From positions 1-42,642 of the forward strand of contig CAJUHP010000031.1 in NCBI GenBank assembly GCA_910586125.1: a DNA stretch of 42,642 nucleotides, read 5' to 3'. How positions within the stretch are numbered: position 1 is the first letter of the stretch; each line of letters starts with the position of its first letter. This document shows, one piece after another, positions 14,500-21,693 of the stretch. The notes below the pieces were generated by a model. It worked only from the letters and a program-made list of their open reading frames with translations. It had not been told where the DNA came from and made no database searches. The translations under genes were made by a program, and so were the position numbers. The DNA comes from an uncultured Lachnospiraceae bacterium (GTDB lineage Bacteria > Bacillota > Clostridia > Lachnospirales > Lachnospiraceae).

Positions 14500-14964
14500 A
14501 TGGAGAATTTAGGTTTGGTTCTGGCACTGACGGGGGCTTCCCTGGCGGCTCTTCTGGCAGGCATCGGCTCTGCCATCGGCGTAGGCATGGGCGGACGTGC
14601 GGCGGCGGGTGCTGTCACCGAGAAACCGGATCTGTTCAGTAAGGTTCTGATTCTGCAGCTTCTGCCCGGTACACAGGGTATTTACGGACTGCTGGTGGCT
14701 TTCGTTGCGCTGAGCCGTATCGGCGTTCTGGGCGGCGAGGCTCCGAATTTTGAGACCGGTCTGGCCTATCTGGTAGCCTGCCTGCCGATCGCTATCGTGG
14801 GTCTGGTTTCCGCTGTTCATCAGGGCAAGACTTCCGTGGCGTCCATCGGACTTGTGACCAAGAAACCCGATCAGTTTGGTAAGGCCATGCTGTTCCCGGC
14901 CATGGTTGAGACCTACGCGATTTTGGCTCTGTTAATCTCCATTCTGGCTATTTTCTCCCTGTAA
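14500..14964 (+). CDS. ntpK: V-type ATPase subunit K (rotor ring), sodium type
   Basis: The 154-residue proteolipid has four membrane helices, a fused double hairpin like NtpK of Enterococcus hirae. The sodium site of that enzyme is formed by Leu61, Thr64, Gln65, Gln110 and Glu139. The matching residues here are Leu55, Thr58 and Gln59 in LQLLPGTQG, Gln108 in AVHQGK and Glu137 in PAMVETYA. The first hairpin lacks an equivalent carboxylate, as in E. hirae. Sodium coupling is therefore the best inference. CAAGGAGGAAAA overlaps the end of subunit I and provides the ribosome binding site. Confidence 0.95.
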   Translation: MENLGLVLALTGASLAALLAGIGSAIGVGMGGRAAAGAVTEKPDLFSKVLILQLLPGTQGIYGLLVAFVALSRIGVLGGEAPNFETGLAYLVACLPIAIVGLVSAVHQGKTSVASIGLVTKKPDQFGKAMLFPAMVETYAILALLISILAIFSL

Positions 14965-14990
14965 TGGCAGCAGAAAAAGGAGAGCTTAGA

Positions 14991-15584
14991 ATGACTGGAT
15001 TAGATAAGATTTTAAATCAGATCGAAGAGGAAGCAAAAAGCTCTGCCGGCAAGATTATCGAGGAAGCAAACACACAGGCAAAGGCTGTTCTGGACGAGGC
15101 GGAGAATACCTGCCGGGATCTGGAAAAGGCTGCGGCGGCAAAGATGGAGGCAGCCGTGGAGGACGTTCTGAAAAAGAGCCGTTCCTCCGCGGATATGCAG
15201 CGCAAAAAAGAGATGCTGGCCGCCAAGCAGCAGATTATCAGCGAGATGATCGACAAGGCCCACGCTTCGTTATATACCCTGGAGGATGCGGCGTATTTTG
15301 AGCTGATCACCCGGATGCTGGACCGGTTTGTTCTGGGCGGCAAGGGAGAGATCCGTTTTAATGCAAAGGATAAAAAGCGTCTGCCTGCCGGTTTTGAGAA
15401 GGTGATCGCACAGGCGGCGGCCCGCAAGGGCGGAGAGTTAACGCTGTCCGCTGAAACCTGCCAGATCGACGGAGGCTTCCTGTTGGTATACGGCGGCATT
15501 GAGGAAAACTGTTCCTTTGCGGCCATATTTGCGGCAGAGAGAGAGAATCTGCAGGATAAGGTTCATACATTACTGTTTGCATAG
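14991..15584 (+). CDS. ntpE: V-type ATP synthase subunit E (peripheral stalk)
   Basis: The 197-residue stalk subunit has a long N-terminal helix (LDKILNQIEEEAKSSAGKII, about 3-22, continuing to ~100) and a compact C-terminal domain containing GGFLLVYGGIEENCSF. It pairs with the H subunit as stator. The start at 14991 is chosen because AAAGGAGA lies eight to fifteen bases before it and the family begins with MTGLDKI; an in-frame ATG at 14964 overlapping the ntpK stop has no ribosome binding site. Confidence 0.92.
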   Translation: MTGLDKILNQIEEEAKSSAGKIIEEANTQAKAVLDEAENTCRDLEKAAAAKMEAAVEDVLKKSRSSADMQRKKEMLAAKQQIISEMIDKAHASLYTLEDAAYFELITRMLDRFVLGGKGEIRFNAKDKKRLPAGFEKVIAQAAARKGGELTLSAETCQIDGGFLLVYGGIEENCSFAAIFAAERENLQDKVHTLLFA

Positions 15585-15611
15585 TGCGGCCGCGAAAAGG
15601 AGGGTTTTTCA

Positions 15612-16586
15612 ATGAGCAAAGATTATACCTATGCGGTTGCGCGCATTCGCGGCAGAGAGACATTTCTTTTGAGCGGATCGGCTATGGAACAGCTCGCCGC
15701 GTCGAAAAGCTATGACGAGGCTCTGCATTTTCTCGCGGATAGGGGCTGGGGCGACCCGGATGAACGCCTGACCGCTGAGAATCTTCTGAAGACGGAGACG
15801 AGAAGAACCTGGGAGCTGATCGGGGAGCTGACGGATGATATGTCGGAGTTCGATGTGTTCTGTATCGCGGACGACTATCACAATCTGAAAGCCGCGATCA
15901 AGCTGGCTTACACGGGTGCCTCTGTGGACGAGGAGCGTCTGTTTGTTTCGGGCGGAACGCAGGAGGCAAAGCGGATTGCGCAGGCCATCCGGGAGAAGGA
16001 TTACAGTCTTCTGCCCGATGCCATGGCTGCGGCGGCGGCAGAAGCTTATGATACGCTTCTGCACACCGGCGACGGCCAACTGTGCGACGTGATTTTGGAC
16101 CGTGCTTGTCTGGAAGCCGTCTATGAAGCGGGCAAGAAAGCGGACAATGAAGTGCTGAAGGAATATGCCGCGCTGACGGTGGCGGCGGCTGACATTAAGA
16201 TTGCGGTTCGCTGCGGTCAGGTGGGAAAGTCTCTGGATTTTATCCGGAGGGCGCTGGCTCCCTGTGAGGAGCTGAATGTCGAGACGCTGGCTCACGCGGC
16301 TCTGGGCGGTGTGGACAGCGTGGCGGAGTATCTGACCAGCACCGATTATGCGGCGGCGGCGGAGAGTCTGAAAGAGTCTCCGGCGGCGTTTGAGCGCTGG
16401 TGCGATAATCTGATTATCCGGCATATGAAACCGCAGAAATCCAATCCATTTACCATCGGACCTCTGGCCGCCTATATCCTGGCCCGTCAGAATGAGATCA
16501 AATGCGTCCGCATGGTGCTGTCGGCAAAGCTGAACAGCTTGCCCGACGAGATTATACGAGAAAGGCTGAGGGAGATGTATGTATAA
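15612..16586 (+). CDS. ntpC: V-type ATP synthase subunit C (rotor-ring adaptor)
   Basis: The 324-residue, largely helical protein is the V0D/AC39 homologue that sits on the K ring and connects it to the central shaft. Family features include YTYAVARIRGRE at the N-terminus, the repeated three-domain helical pattern, and FERWCDNLIIRHMKP with GPLAAYILARQNEIKCVRMVLSAK near the C-terminus. An AAGGAGGG ribosome binding site precedes the ATG. It overlaps the next gene by eight bases, which suggests translational coupling with subunit F. Confidence 0.94.
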   Translation: MSKDYTYAVARIRGRETFLLSGSAMEQLAASKSYDEALHFLADRGWGDPDERLTAENLLKTETRRTWELIGELTDDMSEFDVFCIADDYHNLKAAIKLAYTGASVDEERLFVSGGTQEAKRIAQAIREKDYSLLPDAMAAAAAEAYDTLLHTGDGQLCDVILDRACLEAVYEAGKKADNEVLKEYAALTVAAADIKIAVRCGQVGKSLDFIRRALAPCEELNVETLAHAALGGVDSVAEYLTSTDYAAAAESLKESPAAFERWCDNLIIRHMKPQKSNPFTIGPLAAYILARQNEIKCVRMVLSAKLNSLPDEIIRERLREMYV

Positions 16587-16902
16587 AGTAGCAGTCATGG
16601 GTGATTACGACAGCATTTACGGCTTCGCGGCTCTGGGACTGGCTACGTTTCCCGTGGAGGCGCCGGAGGAGGGCGCAGCCCAGCTAAAGCGGCTGGCAGC
16701 CGACGACTATGCTGTCGTCTATGTGACAGAGTCTGTGGCCGCCGGTTTGCAGGAAGAAATCAGTGAGTACCGTGAACAGTTGAAGCCTGCCGTTATCCTG
16801 ATCCCCGGGGTCTCTGGCAATACCGGCGCCGGTATCGCCCAGGTGAAGAAGTCGGTGGAGCAGGCCGTAGGTTCCGATATTATCTTTAACGGAGAAAATT
16901 AG
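16579..16902 (+). CDS. ntpG: V-type ATP synthase subunit F (central shaft)
   Basis: The 107-residue Rossmann-like protein binds subunit D in the rotating shaft. Family segments are YKVAVMGDYDSIYGFAALGL at the start and VYVTESVA in the middle, then AVILIPGV and GIAQVKKSVEQAVGSDI near the end. The start ATG overlaps the end of subunit C. The length is typical. It is named NtpG in Enterococcus and subunit F in archaeal-type enzymes. Confidence 0.93.
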   Translation: MYKVAVMGDYDSIYGFAALGLATFPVEAPEEGAAQLKRLAADDYAVVYVTESVAAGLQEEISEYREQLKPAVILIPGVSGNTGAGIAQVKKSVEQAVGSDIIFNGEN

Positions 16903-16923
16903 AAAGGTGGGTGATGGACAAAG

Positions 16924-18693
16924 ATGAGCAAAGGCATCATTAAAAAAGTGGCAGGACCTCTGGTCATCGCCGAGGGGATGCGCGACGCGAACATGTTCGA
17001 CGTGGTCCGCGTATCCAAGCAGCGTCTGATCGGTGAGATTATTGAAATGCACGGCGACCAGGCGTCCATTCAGGTATATGAGGAGACGGCCGGTCTGGGG
17101 CCGGGCGAGCCTGTGGAGTCCACCGGCGTACCCATGAGCGTAGAGCTGGGGCCCGGTCTGATCAAGAGTATTTACGACGGCATTCAGCGTCCGCTCGATG
17201 ATATCATGAAAGTATCCGGAGGAAACCTTTTAAAGAGAGGCGTGGAAGTTCCGGCTTTAAAGCGCGATCTGGTATGGCATTTTGTACCCACAGTGAAAGC
17301 GGGGGATGCGGTCCAGGCCGGCGATATCATCGGTACGGTACAGGAAACGCCGGTGGTTGTCCACAAGATCATGGTTCCTTATGGGATCGAGGGAAAAGTG
17401 AAATCCATCAAGGAGGGCGACTATACCGTTGAGCAGGTGGCCGCCGTGATTGAGACAAAGCAGGGCGATAAAGAAGTAACTCTGATGCAGAAGTGGCCTG
17501 TCCGTTCCGGACGTCCCTATCAGGAGAAGCTGCCGCCGGATATGCCTCTGATCACAGGCCAGCGCGTGGTGGACACCATGTTCCCGATCGCCAAGGGCGG
17601 CGTGGCTGCCGTACCCGGACCCTTCGGTTCCGGTAAGACCGTGATTCAGCATCAGTTGGCCAAGTGGGCTGAGGCGGACATCGTGGTTTACATCGGCTGT
17701 GGCGAGCGCGGAAATGAGATGACCGACGTTTTGAACGAGTTCCCGGAGTTAAAGGACCCCAAGTCCGGTTACTCCCTGATGGAGCGCACCGTTTTGATTG
17801 CCAACACGTCCGATATGCCGGTGGCGGCCCGCGAGGCTTCCATTTACACCGGTATCACGATTGCCGAATATTTCCGTGATATGGGCTATTCCGTGGCCCT
17901 GATGGCAGATTCCACATCCCGCTGGGCTGAGGCGCTCAGAGAAATGTCCGGCCGTCTGGAGGAGATGCCTGGTGAGGAAGGCTATCCGGCCTACCTGGGC
18001 AGCCGTCTGGCGCAGTTCTACGAGCGGGCCGGCCGTGTGATTTCTCTGGGTTCGGAGGGCAGAGAGGGCGCACTGTCCGTAATCGGCGCCGTGTCCCCTG
18101 CCGGCGGCGATATCTCCGAGCCGGTGTCGCAGGCGACGCTTCGTATTGTAAAAGTATTCTGGAGCCTGGATTCGTCCCTGGCTTACAAGCGCCATTTCCC
18201 GGCGATTAACTGGTTGACCAGCTATTCGCTGTATGTGGACAATATGACGAACTGGTTTAATTCCGAAGTACATGAAGACTGGATGGAATGCCGCAACCGT
18301 CTGATGCGTCTCTTGCAGGACGAATCGGAGCTGCAGGAGATCGTGCAGCTCGTTGGTATGGATGCTCTGTCGGCGCCCGACCGCCTGAAGCTGGAAGCCG
18401 CCCGCTCCATCCGCGAGGACTTCCTGCACCAGAACTCCTTCCATGAGGTGGATACCTATACGCCCCTGGAGAAACAGTATCTGATGATGAAGCTGGTGCT
18501 GGCGTACTATGACAACTGCGTTGTGGCGCTGGAAAAGGGTGTGAACGTAGAAGCCCTGGTAAATCTGGAAGTCCGCGAGCAGATCGGACGTTTCAAGTAT
18601 GTTCAGGATTCCGGTCTGAATGAAGCCTATGATAAGGTTCTGAAAGATCTGGCGGCCGAACTGGGCAACCTGACGGCAAAGGAGGACAGATAA
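16924..18693 (+). CDS. ntpA: V-type ATP synthase catalytic subunit A
   Basis: The 589-residue catalytic subunit hydrolyses or makes ATP in the A3B3 head. It has the N-terminal beta barrel (GIIKKVAGPLVIAEGM), the ~90-residue insert typical of A subunits, and the Walker A motif GPFGSGKT (residues 232-239). Also present are GCGERGNEM with the catalytic Glu, SLMERTVLIANTSDMPVAAR and the Walker B region VALMADSTSRWAEALRE. GAVSPAGGDISEPVSQATL is diagnostic for subunit A. The start lies 21 bases after subunit F, behind GAAAGGTGGGTGA. Confidence 0.97.
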   Translation: MSKGIIKKVAGPLVIAEGMRDANMFDVVRVSKQRLIGEIIEMHGDQASIQVYEETAGLGPGEPVESTGVPMSVELGPGLIKSIYDGIQRPLDDIMKVSGGNLLKRGVEVPALKRDLVWHFVPTVKAGDAVQAGDIIGTVQETPVVVHKIMVPYGIEGKVKSIKEGDYTVEQVAAVIETKQGDKEVTLMQKWPVRSGRPYQEKLPPDMPLITGQRVVDTMFPIAKGGVAAVPGPFGSGKTVIQHQLAKWAEADIVVYIGCGERGNEMTDVLNEFPELKDPKSGYSLMERTVLIANTSDMPVAAREASIYTGITIAEYFRDMGYSVALMADSTSRWAEALREMSGRLEEMPGEEGYPAYLGSRLAQFYERAGRVISLGSEGREGALSVIGAVSPAGGDISEPVSQATLRIVKVFWSLDSSLAYKRHFPAINWLTSYSLYVDNMTNWFNSEVHEDWMECRNRLMRLLQDESELQEIVQLVGMDALSAPDRLKLEAARSIREDFLHQNSFHEVDTYTPLEKQYLMMKLVLAYYDNCVVALEKGVNVEALVNLEVREQIGRFKYVQDSGLNEAYDKVLKDLAAELGNLTAKEDR

Positions 18694-18694
18694 C

Positions 18695-20065
18695 ATGCCT
18701 AAGGAATATAGAACCATACAGGAAGTGGCTGGCCCTCTGATGCTGGTTAAGGGCGTGGAGAACGTAACCTACGACGAGCTGGGCGAGATTGAGCTGGCCA
18801 GCGGCGAGACCCGCCGCTGCAAGGTGCTGGAGGTCAACGGCGACAGCGCCATGGTGCAGCTTTTTGAAAACTCGACCGGCATCAATTTGTCGAACAGCAA
18901 GGTGCGTTTTTTAGGGCGCAGCATGGAGCTGGGCGTATCGGAGGATATGCTGGGACGGGTATTTGACGGCTTGGGCCGCCCGATTGACGGGGGACCGGAG
19001 ATTCTGCCCGACGCCCGCATGGACGTCAACGGCCTGCCCATGAATCCGGCAGCCCGCAACTATCCGCAGGAGTTTATTCAGACCGGCGTGTCTGCCATCG
19101 ACGGTCTGAACACGCTGGTAAGAGGCCAGAAACTGCCGATTTTCTCGGCCAGCGGTCTGCCCCATGCCCAGTTGGCGGCGCAGATTGCCAGACAGGCGAA
19201 GGTGCGCGGTACCTCGGAGCCGTTTGCCGTGGTATTTGCCGCCATGGGTATCACCTTTGAAGAGTCCAACTTCTTTGTACAGAGCTTTAAGGAGACCGGC
19301 GCGATCGACCGCACGGTTATGTTTGTCAATCTGGCAAACGACCCGGCTGTCGAGCGTATCGCCACGCCGAAGATGGCTCTGACCGCCGCGGAGTATCTTG
19401 CTTTTGAGAAAGAGATGCACGTTCTGGTTATTCTGACCGACATCACGAACTATGCCGACGCTCTGCGTGAGGTCAGCGCGGCCCGCAAGGAAGTCCCCGG
19501 CCGCCGCGGCTATCCCGGCTACATGTATACGGACCTGGCTACTATGTATGAGCGCGCCGGCCGTCAGAGAGGCAAGAAGGGATCGATCACGATGATCCCG
19601 ATTCTGACCATGCCGGAGGATGACAAGACGCATCCGATTCCTGACTTGACCGGATATATCACGGAGGGACAGATTATTCTGAGCCGTGATCTGTACCGCA
19701 AGAACGTGACGCCTCCCATTGACGTGCTGCCCAGCCTGTCGAGATTGAAAGATAAGGGTATCGGTGAAGGCAAGACCCGCGCCGACCATGCGAATACGAT
19801 GAATCAGCTCTTTGCGGCGTACGCGCGCGGCAAGGAGGCCAAAGAACTGATGGTAGTTCTGGGCGAGGCGGCTCTGACGGAAATGGATAAGCTGTATGCC
19901 AAATTTGCCGACGCTTTTGAGGACGAATATGTGTCCCAGGGCTATGAGACAAACCGGGATATCGAGGAGACGCTTCAGATTGGATGGAAGCTTCTGTCTA
20001 TTCTGCCCCGCTCCGAGCTGAAACGTATCGACGATAAGTATCTGGATCTGTACTACGGCAAATAA
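18695..20065 (+). CDS. ntpB: V-type ATP synthase subunit B
   Basis: The 456-residue non-catalytic head subunit alternates with subunit A. It has the beta-barrel start EYRTIQEVAGPLMLVKGV and FDGLGRPIDGGPEI. LVRGQKLPIFSASGLPHAQL stands in the place of a P-loop, which B subunits lack. Next come DITNYADALREVSAARKEVPGRRGYPGYMYTDLA and PILTMPEDDKTHPIPDLTGY. It starts one base after the stop of subunit A, behind AAAGGAGGACA, so A and B are tightly coupled for equal synthesis. Confidence 0.97.
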   Translation: MPKEYRTIQEVAGPLMLVKGVENVTYDELGEIELASGETRRCKVLEVNGDSAMVQLFENSTGINLSNSKVRFLGRSMELGVSEDMLGRVFDGLGRPIDGGPEILPDARMDVNGLPMNPAARNYPQEFIQTGVSAIDGLNTLVRGQKLPIFSASGLPHAQLAAQIARQAKVRGTSEPFAVVFAAMGITFEESNFFVQSFKETGAIDRTVMFVNLANDPAVERIATPKMALTAAEYLAFEKEMHVLVILTDITNYADALREVSAARKEVPGRRGYPGYMYTDLATMYERAGRQRGKKGSITMIPILTMPEDDKTHPIPDLTGYITEGQIILSRDLYRKNVTPPIDVLPSLSRLKDKGIGEGKTRADHANTMNQLFAAYARGKEAKELMVVLGEAALTEMDKLYAKFADAFEDEYVSQGYETNRDIEETLQIGWKLLSILPRSELKRIDDKYLDLYYGK

Positions 20066-20080
20066 GGGAGGGAGGAGCAG

Positions 20081-20773
20081 ATGGCATCTACCCAGATAAT
20101 TCCCACCCGGATGGAGCTGGCCAAACAGAAAAAGAAGCTGGCGACAGCGACCCGCGGACACAAACTGCTTAAGGATAAGCGGGATGAACTGATGCGTCAG
20201 TTTCTGGAGCTGGTGCGGGAGAACAAGGCGCTGCGCGAAAAGGTGGAAGCCGGGATCGCCGCCGCCAATAAAAACTTTGTTCTGGCAAAGGCCGCAACAT
20301 CGGATCAGGTGCTGAATACGGCGCTTTTGGCGCCGAAGCAGGAGGTCTATGTGGAGATCGGGATGAAGAACGTCATGAGCGTGGAGATCCCGGTGCTGCA
20401 GTATAAGACCCGCACGGCCGACACCAATGATATCTATTCCTACGGCTTTGCGTTTACTTCCAGCGACTTGGACGGCGCGGTGAAGTCCTTGGCGGATCTT
20501 CTGCCTGATATGCTGCGTCTGGCCGAGGTGGAAAAATCCTGTCAGCTCATGGCAGCCGAGATTGAAAAGACCCGCCGCCGCGTCAATGCTCTGGAGCATG
20601 TGATGATTCCGGCCGCGCAGGAGAAGATCAAATACATCACCATGAAGCTGGACGAGAACGAGAGAAGCACACAGATTCGTCTGATGAAAGTCAAGGATAT
20701 GATGCTGGAGGAAGCCCGCCAGGAGAGAATCCAGGCCGACAAGGAGGCCGGTATCATAAATGACGCGGTCTGA
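20081..20773 (+). CDS. ntpD: V-type ATP synthase subunit D (central shaft)
   Basis: The 230-residue protein forms the coiled-coil axle inside the A3B3 head, joined to subunit F. Long N- and C-terminal helices pack antiparallel: IIPTRMELAKQKKKLATATR (about 6-25) and RRRVNALEHVMIPAAQEKIK (about 165-184), with the family segment KLLKDKRDEL between. The length is typical. GGGAGGGAGGAG provides the ribosome binding site 16 bases after subunit B. It is the last gene of the operon, and the palindromic repeat that follows probably ends transcription. Confidence 0.95.
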   Translation: MASTQIIPTRMELAKQKKKLATATRGHKLLKDKRDELMRQFLELVRENKALREKVEAGIAAANKNFVLAKAATSDQVLNTALLAPKQEVYVEIGMKNVMSVEIPVLQYKTRTADTNDIYSYGFAFTSSDLDGAVKSLADLLPDMLRLAEVEKSCQLMAAEIEKTRRRVNALEHVMIPAAQEKIKYITMKLDENERSTQIRLMKVKDMMLEEARQERIQADKEAGIINDAV

Positions 20774-20833
20774 CAGAGCGCGCCGGTAAAAGATAGTCTT
20801 ATTAGGCGTCTGAAATAATATACAAAAAAAGCA

Positions 20834-20935
20834 GGACTGCTGCAAAACAGAGATTTTTACAATTTGTGGTATTTATGCACGAACGGGCACAGCCATATTT
20901 TGTATTTTATCTAGGTTTTGCGGCAGTCCCTTTTT
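20834..20935 (+). repeat. ~102-base palindromic repeat, copy 1
   Basis: The ends GGACTGCTGCAAAAC (20834-20848) and GTTTTGCGGCAGTCC (20915-20929) pair with one G-U. The middle (AGATTTTTACAA with TTGTATTTTATCT) can extend the stem imperfectly, and a T-run follows. A second copy in the same orientation is at 28666-28767. Here it lies after the V-ATPase operon and, as the only feature with a T-run between 20774 and 21049, it probably acts as terminator. The rest of 20936-21049 shows nothing recognisable. Confidence 0.8.
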
Positions 20936-21049
20936 GCAGAAAAATGCGGGAAGAATCAACAACAAAAATGTCGGCTTACCTGACTCCTTTCAGGCAGAAT
21001 CAAAAATCAAGAGGCAAAAAGTTAAGAGACACAAAAAATTTAGAGATAG

Positions 21050-21079
21050 AAAAAAGAGGCCGTCCGTGTTCGGACAGCC
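21050..21079 (-). terminator. Terminator of the molybdoenzyme operon
   Basis: Read on the minus strand, GGCTGTCCG-AACA-CGGACGGCC (one G-U pair) is followed by TCTTTTTT, about 20 bases after the stop codon of the iron-sulfur subunit. Confidence 0.8.
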
Positions 21080-21100
21080 CCTTCATAAAAGAAAGAGAAC

Positions 21101-21676
21101 TTACAGAGGAAGCTCCTTCGTCTCGCCGGATTTCGCGCACTCCTTGGCCTTAATCAGCAGATTGGGGCCGGTGGCGGAGGAAGCCGGCAGGATGGAGAGA
21201 TCAGAGACCAGATCGCTGCCGTATTTCGCCCGCAGCTCATCCAGATCACCGAAATCCAGAGCGCGGTTGGGACATGCGTCCACACAGGCCGGATTCATGC
21301 CCTTCGCCCGCAGATAGGCGCAGGCGTCGCACTTATTGACGATGGATTGTGCCGCATTATACTGAGGAACGCTGTAAGGGCAGGCGCTCACACAACTCTG
21401 GCAGCCGATGCACACTTCCTTGTCATGGATCACGGTGCCGTCTTCGGCCTTGTACATCGCGCCGGTCGGGCAGGCTGTGACGCAGGCCGGATTTTCGCAG
21501 TGATTGCAGGAAGCAGAATAGTTGAATACCTGTACGTCGGGGTAAGTGCCCAGTTCGTAGGTTTTTGCGTTGCGGAGGATGACGCCCACTTCCAGATTGT
21601 TCTTGTCCTTGCAGGCAACCTGGCAGGCGCGGCAGCCGATGCAGCGGGTCATATCAAAATAAAATCCTAATGCCAT
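21101..21676 (-). CDS. Four-cluster ferredoxin subunit, DmsB family
   Basis: The 191-residue electron-transfer subunit has four groups of cysteines for [4Fe-4S] clusters: CIGCRACQVACKDKN at about 12-26, CNHCENPACVTACPTGAM, CIGCQSCVSACPYSVP and CDACAYLRAKGMNPACVDACP. This is the DmsB/NrfC pattern. It has no signal peptide and would be exported with its Tat-bearing partner. It lies 17 bases downstream of the catalytic gene with GAAGGAGTGA before its ATG, and is the last gene of the operon. No membrane-anchor (DmsC) gene follows. Confidence 0.93.
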   Translation of the reverse strand: MALGFYFDMTRCIGCRACQVACKDKNNLEVGVILRNAKTYELGTYPDVQVFNYSASCNHCENPACVTACPTGAMYKAEDGTVIHDKEVCIGCQSCVSACPYSVPQYNAAQSIVNKCDACAYLRAKGMNPACVDACPNRALDFGDLDELRAKYGSDLVSDLSILPASSATGPNLLIKAKECAKSGETKELPL

Positions 21677-21693
21677 CTCTCTTCACTCCTTCC

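Noticed and set aside
17749..18717. 322-codon minus-strand open frame
   Set aside because: Antisense shadow of ntpA with no start signal.
18911..20845. 644-codon minus-strand open frame
   Set aside because: It is antisense to ntpB and ntpD, which are certain, and its sequence has the composition of a shadow frame.
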